A stretch of 64,000 nucleotides of DNA. Source: Deltaproteobacteria bacterium. Its GTDB lineage: Bacteria > Desulfobacterota > Desulfuromonadia > Desulfuromonadales > Geopsychrobacteraceae. The stretch lies in the NCBI GenBank assembly GCA_024276905.1, contig JAJRWF010000048.1:34283-98282 (forward strand), given 5' to 3'. Below the pieces are notes generated by a model, which was not told where the DNA came from, did no database searches, and saw only the letters and a list, made by a program, of their open reading frames with translations. The number at the start of each line of letters is the position of its first letter. Position 1 is the stretch's first letter. A program made the translations under genes and the position numbers. Positions 17,877-26,292 of the stretch are shown in pieces.

Positions 17877-18440
17877 TTATTTACCATTTTTTGCGTAGCC
17901 ACTGCCGATTGCCGAAAAAGGCAGCGTTAACTTCAGCTCGGGAACCTTGCGTCCAATCCAGGCGATGAAGGTATTGCTGTTGGGGCCGGGGAAAACAGAA
18001 TACTCCTTTTTCCACGGGTAATTTCTGGCCGCCTGATCAACGGCAATAATCAGTTGATCGACTCCCGCTCCGCGTCGGTCAGCCAGCAGGCGCGGTTGTT
18101 TGCCGTACCAGTATCGGTCAGGCAAGTCCCGGGCAATTCTGACCACCGATCTGCCAGCGTGTAAACGCCAGCCGATGACCTCATAGACTCTATAGTGATC
18201 AGCGCCTCTCGGTTTGACCGCCAGCCAGGTATGAACAGCGAACCAGCCGCGCCAACTCCAGGCCGGGGCGCTGTAGACCTGCAGCACGGCCTCTTTAGTC
18301 GTGGCGGGGTCGGGGGCCAGCCCGGCCGATTCCCGGCTCGCGGCATGCCAGTCCTTATGGGTTGCACAGTTCGAGAGCATGATGGCCAGAACAGCCAGCG
18401 GCAGCAGCAGCTTCAGGGATCGTTTAGCGGCAGGACTCAT
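17877..18440 (-). CDS. DUF3750 lipoprotein
   Basis: This 187-residue protein has a hydrophobic signal and a lipobox-like LSNC (Cys25). The body carries the DUF3750 pattern: VLQVYSAPAWSWRGWFAVHTWLAVKP, then YRVYEVIGWRL and PYPWKKEYSVFPGPNSNTF-like segments. The DUF has no assigned function; an envelope location is expected. No coding partner is adjacent. Confidence 0.82.
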   Translation of the reverse strand: MSPAAKRSLKLLLPLAVLAIMLSNCATHKDWHAASRESAGLAPDPATTKEAVLQVYSAPAWSWRGWFAVHTWLAVKPRGADHYRVYEVIGWRLHAGRSVVRIARDLPDRYWYGKQPRLLADRRGAGVDQLIIAVDQAARNYPWKKEYSVFPGPNSNTFIAWIGRKVPELKLTLPFSAIGSGYAKNGK

Positions 18441-18823
18441 CGATCACACTCCCCATCTCTTCATTCTCCTCCTGCATGTCATGCCGGGTCAATAGGCGTA
18501 GAGTAGAAGTGCGGAATTTTTGCATAGAGTGTTCAGCGCTTTTTGAGTTTGTCGCCCCTGAATCAACAGGCAGCCGAAATTGAAACGGAGATTCTTGAAG
18601 GTGATCCGGTTCCGGACGAACCGCATCCCTGATGCCGAGGAATGGACTGAACCCAGGGGGGAATTGCCTGGATCCAAACCGGGGTGGTCCGAACCTGAGA
18701 GGGAACAGGCTGAAGCCGGGGAAACGCTAGCCGAACCTGAGGCCCCTTGAGCTCTCCCTGGCCCCTGTTTGCGGCGCTTGTCGTCTGCTCGAATCCATTC
18801 AGAAATGCAATTCCTCTCAAGTG
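18441..18823. other. 383-bp region without a supported gene
   Basis: The stretch holds a leftward open frame (18489-18833) and short rightward Glu/Pro-rich frames, but none has a ribosome site, a domain-like composition or a sensible start. The centre has short related CCGAACCTGAG-type motifs (near 18689 and 18732), possibly a decayed repetitive coding sequence. I assign no function. Confidence 0.4.
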
Positions 18824-20245
18824 TCAAAGCCATTTTTTGGCTAACTGACCTAACTTGCGGATTCCTTCTTCCATTTCGTCATTCCAGATACCGGTGCAGC
18901 TCAGGCGGATAAAATTGTTGTACTTGTCCTGAGTTGAAAAGATTGGTCCCGGTGCCAGGCCGATTCCCATCTCGCGTGCTTTGTAAAAGTAATCAACAGC
19001 ATCGATTTTATCGGGCAATTCAACCCAGACCGAAGCGCCGCCCTCAGGGAATCCTGCACGGGTTTCGGCCGGGAAGTGGCGGTGCAGACTGGGTAACAGG
19101 GCTTCGATCTGGTTGTGGATCGCGCTGCGCAAACGGCGCAGGTGACGTTCGTAATAGCCCTCACGTAAAAATGCGGCGATCGCCATCTGGTTGGGTGTTG
19201 CAGTGCAGATGTTGGTGGTGGTTTTCAGGTCGAGAGCCTTATCAAAGTGGCGTCCCGGAATCATCCAGCCGATCCGATAGCCCGGTGCAATGGTCTTGGA
19301 AAAGGATGAGCAGTAGATGACTTCACCGTTCCGGTCGTAAGTTTTGCAGGTTGACGGGCGCTTGTCCGTGAAAAAAAGATCGCCATAGACATCATCTTCC
19401 ACCAGCGGAATCCGGCGTTCTGCCAGGAGTCGGACAAGTTCATTTTTGGTTGAATCGGGGGAGAAACTGCTGTCTGGATTGTTAAAGTTGGGGACCAGGA
19501 TCGCAGCGCGAATATCGAAACGATCAATGGCTCGTTCAACATCCAGAGGGTCGATACCGCTGGTTGAAGAGGGGATTTCAATGGCGCGTAGGCCGCAGTT
19601 TTCCAGCAGTTGCAGAAAACAGAAATAGCTTGGCGATTGGATCAGCACATTGTCGCCAGGTTTGGTCAGGGCGCGCAATGCAATCGCCAGGCCTTCCATG
19701 GCGCCACTGGTGATCAGTATCTCCTCTGGAGTGACACTGATTCCTGCTTCGAGCGCGCGCAGCGCGATCTGACGGCGCAGTTCTGTGTCCCCGGCGACCG
19801 GCGCGTAATCGAGAGCCTGCGCCGGGTTGCTGCGCAGGCTGTTGTTGAGCAGGCGTGCCAGGGTTTTGGCCGGTAAGAGTTCTTTGGCCGGGCAGACCAC
19901 GCCGAAGGGCAGCAGTTCCTTGTTTCCCAGAGCTTTAAGGACCTGCTGAATCAAGCCGCTGCGGGTTCCGACCGTCGGTATCAGGGCCGGACGGGGCCGA
20001 CTGGGCGGGGCCGGTATCTGCAAGGCTCTGGGGGCCAGGAAAAAGCCGGAGCGCTCACGCGAGGCAATCACCCCCTTCTTTTCCAGTTCCAGATAGGCTT
20101 GACTGACAGTCGAGATGCTCACCGTCAGCTGCCGACTCAGGCGGCGCAACGATGGCAGTTTGTCGCCGGGACGGATCGCCTCGGCGGAAATCAGTGCCAT
20201 GATCTGTTTTTCAACCTGGCGATAACGGAATTCCTGCTCTTGCAT
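18824..20245 (-). CDS. MocR-family regulator (GntR HTH fused to aminotransferase-like domain)
   Basis: This 473-residue protein has an N-terminal GntR winged helix (about 10-75, GDKLPSLRRLSRQLTVSIST, AYLELEKKGVI) joined to a fold-type I PLP aminotransferase domain. The PLP lysine lies in YCSSFSKTIAPGYRIGW, with LITSGAMEGLAIAL and PNFNNPDSSF upstream. MocR proteins act as PLP-sensing regulators of neighbouring divergent genes. The neighbour is an Asp/Glu racemase, and a palindrome at 20280-20309 lies in the shared intergenic region, so this gene probably controls it. A GGGAGA site precedes the ATG. Confidence 0.93.
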   Translation of the reverse strand: MQEQEFRYRQVEKQIMALISAEAIRPGDKLPSLRRLSRQLTVSISTVSQAYLELEKKGVIASRERSGFFLAPRALQIPAPPSRPRPALIPTVGTRSGLIQQVLKALGNKELLPFGVVCPAKELLPAKTLARLLNNSLRSNPAQALDYAPVAGDTELRRQIALRALEAGISVTPEEILITSGAMEGLAIALRALTKPGDNVLIQSPSYFCFLQLLENCGLRAIEIPSSTSGIDPLDVERAIDRFDIRAAILVPNFNNPDSSFSPDSTKNELVRLLAERRIPLVEDDVYGDLFFTDKRPSTCKTYDRNGEVIYCSSFSKTIAPGYRIGWMIPGRHFDKALDLKTTTNICTATPNQMAIAAFLREGYYERHLRRLRSAIHNQIEALLPSLHRHFPAETRAGFPEGGASVWVELPDKIDAVDYFYKAREMGIGLAPGPIFSTQDKYNNFIRLSCTGIWNDEMEEGIRKLGQLAKKWL

Positions 20246-20279
20246 AAAATCTCCCTAAATCTGTTACGACCCACTTTTA

Positions 20280-20309
20280 GCAAAACTGTATCTGTTTTGC
20301 AAACAGATA
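20280..20309. promoter_or_regulatory. Two overlapping palindromes between the MocR and racemase genes
   Basis: TATCTGTTT-TGC-AAACAGATA (20289-20309) is a perfect inverted repeat with nine-base arms. Overlapping it, GCAAAAC-N7-GTTTTGC (20280-20300) is a second perfect repeat with seven-base arms. Their place between divergent start codons makes them the best candidate operator for the MocR regulator. Overlapping repeats could allow two binding states with and without ligand. Confidence 0.65.
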
Positions 20310-20350
20310 GGCTTGTTTAATTGCGACATCAATCAAACGGGAGGTTGAAA

Positions 20351-21064
20351 ATGAAAACTATCGGGTTGCTTGGCGGGATGAGTTGGGAATCGACGCTGCT
20401 TTACTATCAGTTTCTTAATCAGGGGGTGCGGGAGCGTCTCGGCGGGTTGCATTCGGCAAAAATTCTGCTGCACAGTGTCGATTTTGCCGAAGTTGAAAAG
20501 TGTCAGGTTTGCGGTCACTGGGACAAAGCGGGTGCGATGCTTGGAGAAGCGGCGGCAGGGCTAGAGAATGCCGGTGCCGATCTGCTGCTGATCTGTACCA
20601 ATCTGATGCACAAGGTTGCTCCGCAGATCGCGGCACAGATCAAGGTCCCGTTACTGCATATTGCGGATGCCGTCGGGACGGCAATCGCTGCGCAGGGTTT
20701 GAAAACGGTCGGCTTGCTGGGTGCACGTTACACCATGGAAGAGGATTTCTATCGGCAGCGGCTGAAGGAGAAGTTTGGCATCGAGGTTGTGATTCCGGAC
20801 CGGGCCGAACGTGAGCTGGTGCACCGGGTGATTTTTAAAGAACTGTGCCGGGGTGACTTCCGCGAGGAGTCGCGGTTTGCCTATCTGTCAATCATCGATG
20901 AGCTGAAAGAGCAAGGTGCAGAAGGAGTCATCTTGGGTTGTACCGAGATTCCGTTACTGGTCAAACCGGAGCACACAGCGCTGCCTTTGTTCAATACGAC
21001 CGCACTCCATGCGGAATATGCCCTTGACGAGAGTTTTGCCGCCACGCCAGTTGCCGTCGCTTGA
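20351..21064 (+). CDS. Aspartate/glutamate racemase family protein
   Basis: This 237-residue protein has the two-Cys racemase fold: TIGLLGGMSWEST at the N-terminus, LICTNLMHKVAP with one catalytic Cys, and VILGCTEIPLLV with the second. The CTN and GCTE motifs match the YgeA/RacD group that makes D-aspartate, D-glutamate or other D-amino acids. The ATG at 20351 follows GGGAGG. It is divergent from the MocR regulator that probably controls it. The substrate is uncertain. Confidence 0.9.
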   Translation: MKTIGLLGGMSWESTLLYYQFLNQGVRERLGGLHSAKILLHSVDFAEVEKCQVCGHWDKAGAMLGEAAAGLENAGADLLLICTNLMHKVAPQIAAQIKVPLLHIADAVGTAIAAQGLKTVGLLGARYTMEEDFYRQRLKEKFGIEVVIPDRAERELVHRVIFKELCRGDFREESRFAYLSIIDELKEQGAEGVILGCTEIPLLVKPEHTALPLFNTTALHAEYALDESFAATPVAVA

Positions 21065-21086
21065 TCTTCTGACAGACAGGAAATTT

Positions 21087-21123
21087 ATCAGCAGGCAGGC
21101 CTTTGTCGGGTCTGCCTGCTGAT
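21087..21123. terminator. Strong hairpin between convergent genes
   Basis: ATCAGCAGGCAG (21087-21098) pairs perfectly with CTGCCTGCTGAT (21112-21123), with extra inner pairs. It lies between the racemase gene and the small leftward Cys-rich gene, and probably ends transcription from either side. There is no long U-tract. Confidence 0.55.
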
Positions 21124-21142
21124 GGCGTGTGGCAGGTCGTGA

Positions 21143-21322
21143 TCAGATCTCTTTCGGCATACAGAGATTGGCTGCGTCGTGGACCTTGACCCCGCAGTTG
21201 GTGCAGGCAAAACGGGGGTTCTCAAACATCTTGTCAATTTCCGGACTGCGCTCCTTGCTGGTCAGTTGGCAGGCATGGAGATCGCAATGTTCTTCAGGAT
21301 TCTGGCAGCTGGCTTCGGTCAT
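21143..21322 (-). CDS. Small Cys-rich protein with a zinc-ribbon-like C-terminus (59 aa)
   Basis: This is a 59-residue ORF with AAGGAG upstream of its ATG at 21322. Cysteines fall in two groups: CQNPEEHCDLHAC in the N-terminal part and FACTNCGVKVHDAANLCMP in the C-terminal part. CTNC and NLCMP look like a small metal-binding knuckle. I recall similar short proteins in related bacteria but know no function. It is a stand-alone gene between two convergent or codirectional units. Confidence 0.7.
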   Translation of the reverse strand: MTEASCQNPEEHCDLHACQLTSKERSPEIDKMFENPRFACTNCGVKVHDAANLCMPKEI

Positions 21323-21448
21323 ATGGTTTCTCCTTGTGCGATGTGGATGAGGACTGATTACCGTTCAAGTATACCTTGAAAAATGATTCAGCGGGAGAGC
21401 CGGCAGTTTCAACCCCTGTCTTTCAACTCTGGCACTGAAGCCTGTACC

Positions 21449-21931
21449 TCAACAGACATCAAGAATTTCATATTCCTGCAGTTTGTCGACTGGTCCGAAC
21501 TCGAGGGAATCTCCGGCCTGCCTGCCCAGCAACTCTTTCCCCAGTGGTGCGCCGGGAGTGACGATCATGACCTCCTCTTCGCCAAGGCGCAATTTCATTC
21601 CCCCGGCATCCGGGCCGATAAAAATTCGGCGCTGGCGGCCGTATTCATCTTCAAGCAGGACCAGTGCTCCAAGATGAACCTTGCTTTTCTCCGCCCAGAT
21701 TGATGGTTCAAGGTTGCGGTAATTTGCAATGGCCCGCTTGATTTCCTGTGCGCGGTTAGCCTGCCCCTGTGCAATATAGGAGGCTTCAAGGGCGAGGGTT
21801 TCGTATTTACTGTCAGGAATATTTTCGGTGTGTGTCGCCGCCGAGTGGGCAGACGTTGCGGCCTGCAGCAGGAGGTGGTGGTCATTTTCCAGCTGTTGGA
21901 CGATCAGGTCACGCAAATGCTGTTTGGTCAT
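21449..21931 (-). CDS. GreA/GreB-family elongation-factor-like protein
   Basis: This 160-residue protein has an N-terminal coiled-coil-like half (MTKQHLRDLIVQQLEND, KYETLALEASYIAQGQANRAQEI) and a C-terminal FKBP-like Gre domain (HLGALVLLEDEYGRQRRIFIGPDAGG, VTPGAPLGKELLGRQAGDSLEF). The classical GreA tip is not obvious, so it may act like the GreA/GreB paralogues of uncertain activity rather than as the main cleavage factor. The start at 21931 is chosen because an upstream extension overlaps the CDGSH gene promoter region on the other strand. No strong ribosome site is seen, so the start is tentative. Confidence 0.8.
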   Translation of the reverse strand: MTKQHLRDLIVQQLENDHHLLLQAATSAHSAATHTENIPDSKYETLALEASYIAQGQANRAQEIKRAIANYRNLEPSIWAEKSKVHLGALVLLEDEYGRQRRIFIGPDAGGMKLRLGEEEVMIVTPGAPLGKELLGRQAGDSLEFGPVDKLQEYEILDVC

Positions 21932-22082
21932 GGGCTTATCGTTTGTTTGTGGAGGCGGTTTCGAATTGTCCTCAGATTGCGGGGCGAAGGGGGATTCTGA
22001 CACAAATAGCCGTTCAGCAGGAACCAAAATGATATACTTGCTCTTGTTACTGCGGATCAAGAAGACAGCGAAGGATACGGAA

Positions 22083-22328
22083 ATGAGCAGAATTAACACC
22101 GATGCCGAGATGCCGATTGCCATCACTCTGGAAGCGGGAACCTACTATCGCTGTACCTGCGGGAGTTCAAAAAACCTGCCCTTTTGTGACGGCAGTCATT
22201 CTGGCACGGAACGACCGATCCGTTTCGAGCTCGAAAAACGGCGCAAGGTTTATCTGTGTAGCTGCGGAAAAACGGTGGATCAACCGTTTTGCGACCAGAC
22301 CTGCGGGGTGAAGCTGCCGCAAGACTGA
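22083..22328 (+). CDS. CDGSH-type iron-sulfur protein
   Basis: This 81-residue protein has two CDGSH-like halves. The first, CTCGSSKNLPFCDGSH, has the full 3Cys-1His pattern for a [2Fe-2S] cluster. The second, CSCGKTVDQPFCDQTC, keeps the cysteines but not the terminal His (Cys or Thr instead), so its cluster-binding ability is doubtful. AAGGA precedes the ATG. It is transcribed divergently from the Gre-like gene. The role is probably redox or cluster transfer; no partner is nearby. Confidence 0.9.
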   Translation: MSRINTDAEMPIAITLEAGTYYRCTCGSSKNLPFCDGSHSGTERPIRFELEKRRKVYLCSCGKTVDQPFCDQTCGVKLPQD

Positions 22329-22354
22329 TCGCTCCTGACGCGCCGGAGACTGTT

Positions 22355-23128
22355 TCAGCCCTTCGGTTGTTGCGGTGAATCGAGAAACGGCTTGATCAGT
22401 TCAATCGGCAGTGGGAAGAGGATTGTCGAGTTCTTCTCGCTGGCAATTTCCGTCAGGGTCTGCAGAAAACGCAATTGCAGAGCACCGGTTTCAGTTGAAA
22501 TCTGCCTGGCCGCCTTGGCCAGATTCTCCGAGGCTTGATATTCCCCTTCAGCATGGATGACCTTGGCGCGTCTTTCCCGTTCCGCTTCGGCCTGGCGGGC
22601 CATGGCCCGCTGCATCTCGACCGGCAGATCAACATGCTTGATCTCGACGTTGGAGATCTTGACCCCCCAGGGATCGGTCTGGCGGTCGAGCAGTTCCTGC
22701 AGATCTCGATTGATCTTGTCGCGCTGAGAAAGCAGTTCGTCGAGTTCGACCTGGCCGAGGATGCTGCGCAACGAGGTTTGTGCCAATTGGCTGGTGGCGT
22801 AGAGAAATTCTTCAACCTCGATCAGGGCCTTGTCGGGATGAACCACGCGAAAATAGAGCACCGCGTTGACCTTGACCGAAACATTGTCACGGGTGATGAC
22901 ATCCTGCGGCGGTACGTCCATGGCGATGGTCCGCATGCTGACCTTGACCATTTTGTCGACGATTGGAATGATGAATTTCAGCCCTGGTCCCTTGACGCTT
23001 GAGAAGCGTCCGAGGCGAAAGACCACGCCGCGTTCATATTCAAACAGAATGCGTACCGCAGAGGCGAAAATCACGATCAGAAAACCAAAAGCAACCGGCC
23101 AGAAAAAACTGAGTCCCAGACCGAACAT
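22355..23128 (-). CDS. Slipin (stomatin-like SPFH membrane protein)
   Basis: This 257-residue protein has an N-terminal membrane hairpin (about 5-25) followed by an SPFH/Band-7 domain: [49 protein letters not shown] coiled coil with [19 protein letters not shown] follows. The ATG follows directly on the stop of the NfeD gene (TAAATG). Slipin and NfeD proteases are a known membrane-quality-control pair; oligomer formation in membrane microdomains is expected from the family. Confidence 0.94.
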   Translation of the reverse strand: MFGLGLSFFWPVAFGFLIVIFASAVRILFEYERGVVFRLGRFSSVKGPGLKFIIPIVDKMVKVSMRTIAMDVPPQDVITRDNVSVKVNAVLYFRVVHPDKALIEVEEFLYATSQLAQTSLRSILGQVELDELLSQRDKINRDLQELLDRQTDPWGVKISNVEIKHVDLPVEMQRAMARQAEAERERRAKVIHAEGEYQASENLAKAARQISTETGALQLRFLQTLTEIASEKNSTILFPLPIELIKPFLDSPQQPKG

Positions 23129-24463
23129 TTATATCTCCTTACGCTTGATATCTGTCTGGTCGTCGTCCGTTGCCCGCACTTCGAGCACCAGACCGGCCAG
23201 CAGTTGCACCACCTCAATTTCAGTATCAGCAGAAATTTCATACTCTGCCCGCGCCTGCCAGAGTTCTCCGTGAACAAAAACTCGACCTTCGCCATGGATG
23301 TCGCCGACCGCCTTGCCGCGCTCACCGATCATCCCTTCCTGGCCGGAAATCACCGGACGATTCTGGGCCCGAACCACCATCCAGCCTGCGAAGAGAATAA
23401 ATCCGGCACTGACTGCAATGGTTGCCGCAATCACCGCCCGTGAAATCTGCAAGTAGGGCTGACTGCTGTCGATCAGCATCAGTGAGCCGAACGCCATGGC
23501 GATGATTCCGCCAACCGTCAGCATGCCGAAAGATGGCACCTTGACCTCCAGAATGAACATCACCACCGCCAGCAGAATCAGCAGCAGCCCGACGTAGTTG
23601 ATCGGCAGGGTCGAAAAAGCAAAGAAGGCGAGCAGGATGGCGATGGTGCCGACCACGCCGGGAAGAATCGCCCCCGGTTGAGAAATTTCGAAGAAGATAC
23701 CGAGAATGCCGAGCATCATCAGCAGGTAGGCAAAGGTTGGGTTGCTCAGCGCACTGAGGATCTGCAGGCGCCAGTTCATGGCAAATGTCTGCAGTTGCAC
23801 ATTTTGGGTGTGCAGGATCTTTTCCTGCCCCTGACGCTGATAGGTCCGACCATCCAGTTTTTGCAGGAGTTGGGCGCTGTCTTCAGCGATCAGATCGATC
23901 ACCTTTTGTTCCAGCGCGTCCTGGGCCGAAGAAGAGATGCTGTCGCGCACAATTTTTTCGGCCCAGTCGAGGTTGCGGCCGCGTTGCTGGGCCAGGCTGC
24001 GGGCATAGGCGGCCGCGTCATTGACCAGTTTCTTCGCCATGGTCTCATCGGAGGTTCCTCCCGCACCGATCGCCACCGGATGCGCGGCACCGATATTGGT
24101 TCCCGGTGCCATCGCGGCAAAATCAGCCGCCAGGGTGATCAAGGCTCCGGCAGATGCCGCCCGTGCCCCGGCCGGTGCAACGTAAACAATCACCGGAATG
24201 GTCGAGCCGAGTTCGGCCTGAATAATCTGACGCATCGCAGTATCTAGACCGCCGGGGGTGTTGAGTTCGATCAGCAACGCGCGATCCCGCCGGTTGTTGG
24301 CTGCTGTGATCTGTTCGCTGACAAATTTGGCAACGATAGGGTTGATCGCGGAATTGATCGTCAGGCGGGCAAGAGAAGGTGCCGCGGCTGCTTGTTCTGC
24401 GCCGAGCTGGCCGCAGGTCAGCGCACTTAGAATGCTCAGTGTCAGCAAAAGGTTACGTATCAT
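23129..24463 (-). CDS. NfeD/ClpP-class membrane-bound serine protease
   Basis: This 444-residue protein has a signal peptide (about 1-27), a ClpP-like protease domain (about 28-235) with the Ser-Lys dyad region GARAASAGALITLAADFAAM and GTNIGAAHPV, four or five membrane helices (about 235-370), and a C-terminal NfeD OB-fold (VGDIHGEGRVFVHGELWQAR). The start at 24463 is chosen because the signal peptide begins there. It is the long (NfeD1b-type) form. It is coupled to the downstream slipin gene; homologues cleave stomatin C-termini. Confidence 0.92.
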   Translation of the reverse strand: MIRNLLLTLSILSALTCGQLGAEQAAAAPSLARLTINSAINPIVAKFVSEQITAANNRRDRALLIELNTPGGLDTAMRQIIQAELGSTIPVIVYVAPAGARAASAGALITLAADFAAMAPGTNIGAAHPVAIGAGGTSDETMAKKLVNDAAAYARSLAQQRGRNLDWAEKIVRDSISSSAQDALEQKVIDLIAEDSAQLLQKLDGRTYQRQGQEKILHTQNVQLQTFAMNWRLQILSALSNPTFAYLLMMLGILGIFFEISQPGAILPGVVGTIAILLAFFAFSTLPINYVGLLLILLAVVMFILEVKVPSFGMLTVGGIIAMAFGSLMLIDSSQPYLQISRAVIAATIAVSAGFILFAGWMVVRAQNRPVISGQEGMIGERGKAVGDIHGEGRVFVHGELWQARAEYEISADTEIEVVQLLAGLVLEVRATDDDQTDIKRKEI

Positions 24464-24798
24464 TCTTTCGACCTTTCGGCAATAGAATGAAAAACGGACC
24501 CTCCTGCACAAACTGGGAACGGGAGCTGAAATTTCAGTGAATAACTACAGTTTACCCTGAAATCGAATGTTGTGCCGAGAACACACGGAATCTCTTTCGT
24601 CGTGCGACCTCTGGCCGTGATCGATTTCAACGGTCTGGTCGATTTTCTTGTCGATATTTCCGTCAGGACGCAGAAACAGTCTCGTCCCTCCGGGAGGAAA
24701 AATATTTTCGGGGCAAGAACTTTCCCGGAAAGCTGGACCTCGGACCTACGGACAGGTACTTTGGGCCTGATTTAACAATTCTGTTACGGAAGGTTGCC

Positions 24799-25230
24799 AT
24801 GGGGATGTCGCTTGTTGTGATTTCAATCGGCTGGGGATTGCTGGCCGGGTACCTCCTGCTGCGAGGAACCGACAGCGTGATCGGACTGCTTTTCTGCCTG
24901 CACGGTTTGTTTGACCGGCGTTGGAAAAAGCTGGCAGACAAAAATGCGACCGGCCTGATTCGGCCGCAGCTGATACTCAAGCTTGCCTTGCGGTTGGGGA
25001 TTTATGCGGCTATCTGCGCTTTTCTGCTCGAATCCGGGCAGAGTTTTGTGCAGCGTGAATACCGATTTTCCCACGCAGGGCTACCGGGAAATCTTTTCGG
25101 GGTTGCCGCCACTGTGGCCATCCTGACTCTTCTTCTGACCTCATTGCGTCGCTTGAAGCTGGTCTGGCGTATGGCCCACGAGTTTGACTTTGCCGAGCGG
25201 CGCGAACGGACGCGGTTACTGAAGAGATGA
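24799..25230 (+). CDS. Membrane protein of unknown function
   Basis: This 143-residue protein has an N-terminal helix (about 3-22), a middle hydrophobic region at about 60-80 (LALRLGIYAAICAFLLE) and another at about 98-117 (LFGVAATVAILTLLLTSL), with a basic C-terminus (RRERTRLLKR). GGAAGG lies five bases before the ATG. The family is not recognised. It is a stand-alone gene between convergent and divergent units. Confidence 0.65.
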   Translation: MGMSLVVISIGWGLLAGYLLLRGTDSVIGLLFCLHGLFDRRWKKLADKNATGLIRPQLILKLALRLGIYAAICAFLLESGQSFVQREYRFSHAGLPGNLFGVAATVAILTLLLTSLRRLKLVWRMAHEFDFAERRERTRLLKR

Positions 25231-25290
25231 TCCGTTGTTTCTGCCACCAGAATCATGCTGCAGTTGGTTTACGCCAGACCTCATGTCCCC

Positions 25291-25761
25291 TCAGCGGATG
25301 ATTTTCCACGAGCCATCCGGCTGCCGGCAGGCGGTACCGTAGGCTTGTTGCTCTTCTCCACCGATCCAGACAGTCTGACGGTATTCCCGGCAGTAATCGC
25401 CGCTTTTGGCCTGATAGGTTTCGGTCGGTGTGATTTCTCCGCGGTTGCCGGAATCGGGATTGCGCCAGGGGGTTGACGTGTTGGTCGGAGCATGTTCCAG
25501 GGCATACTGGGCGTTGCGCTCCATGGCGATGCGATCAGCCCGGTCGAGGGAACGGCCAATGTTCTGTCCCATCAGGGCACCGGCCAAGGTGCCGATGGCA
25601 ACGGCGACCAGGGTGCCTTTCCCCTTGCCGACATGTGAGCCGAGCAGAGCACCGGCGCCAGCGCCGAGGAGGGTCCCGGTCTGTTCTTTGGGCCCGGTGT
25701 TCGGCGCGCAACCCGCAAGAATGAGAGTAAAGGCTGCGAAGAGAATAAACAGTTTTTTCAT
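25291..25761 (-). CDS. Glycine-zipper outer-membrane lipoprotein
   Basis: This 156-residue protein has a lipobox (LAGC, Cys18), a glycine-zipper segment at about 30-68 (GTLLGAGAGALLGSHVG, GTLAGALMGQNIG), then a C-terminal domain with TYQAKSGDYCREYRQTVW and a conserved YGTACRQPDGSW. This matches the RT0821/Lpp0805-type YMGG-like surface lipoproteins. AGGAGATCAGGC precedes the ATG. It is likely outer-membrane or periplasm-facing; the function is not known. Confidence 0.82.
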   Translation of the reverse strand: MKKLFILFAAFTLILAGCAPNTGPKEQTGTLLGAGAGALLGSHVGKGKGTLVAVAIGTLAGALMGQNIGRSLDRADRIAMERNAQYALEHAPTNTSTPWRNPDSGNRGEITPTETYQAKSGDYCREYRQTVWIGGEEQQAYGTACRQPDGSWKIIR

Positions 25762-25821
25762 GCCTGATCTCCTGTTCAGATACCCTCCTGACGTTCTCAT
25801 ATAAGCATCAGATCTTACATC

Positions 25822-26223
25822 TCAGTGCAGTCGACAACGACCATCGGGGCAGTTTTGTGGCAGCAGATGGCGCAGGCGGGCAAAGGTTGCATAGCCGAGA
25901 TCGGCCCCCAGGCGGATGCCGGGAAGGGTGACAGAGTATTCAAGCAGGCGGTAGAGGGGGGATTCCGGAAAACTGCCCCAGATCCGGGCAAAGGCAGCAA
26001 TCCCGGTATGGAATTGACCGTCTGCATCCCGGACATGGAGCTCTTTCATCAGCTCTTTGGTGTTGCAATCGTATTCCGCGGCGTCGAAGCCGGGGTCACT
26101 GATATCAAAAAAAATCAGCCGCGCGCCAGAATCCTGATCGCGGTATATCTGCATTTCGCGACTGCAGATGCCACAGCTGCCGTCAAAGAAAATCTGCAGC
26201 GGAAATTTTGTGCCGGTTGCCAT
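25822..26223 (-). CDS. DUF393 (DCC family) thiol-redox-like protein
   Basis: This 133-residue protein has the DCC-family signature: IFFDGSCGICSREMQIY with CGIC in place of the usual DCC motif, then DADGQFHTGIAAFARIW. The thioredoxin-like CxxC suggests thiol-disulfide chemistry. A GTG 12 bases upstream is an alternative start. A 15-bp palindrome (AAAGTGA-C-TCACTTT, 26224-26238) lies directly before the ATG and could be an operator. Confidence 0.8.
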   Translation of the reverse strand: MATGTKFPLQIFFDGSCGICSREMQIYRDQDSGARLIFFDISDPGFDAAEYDCNTKELMKELHVRDADGQFHTGIAAFARIWGSFPESPLYRLLEYSVTLPGIRLGADLGYATFARLRHLLPQNCPDGRCRLH

Positions 26224-26292
26224 AAAGTGACTCACTTTTCTGCCATCATAACAGAGCCTGATATTTGCTGCAGAGCGGTCCTTGGCGTAACT

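Noticed and set aside
18489-18833. Leftward 114-codon open frame between the DUF3750 and MocR genes.
   Set aside because: It overlaps the MocR 3' end, has no ribosome site and lacks domain-like composition.
21932-22126. N-terminal extension of the Gre-like protein with an apparent membrane helix.
   Set aside because: It overlaps the CDGSH gene start and promoter on the other strand, has no ribosome site, and Gre-family proteins are soluble.
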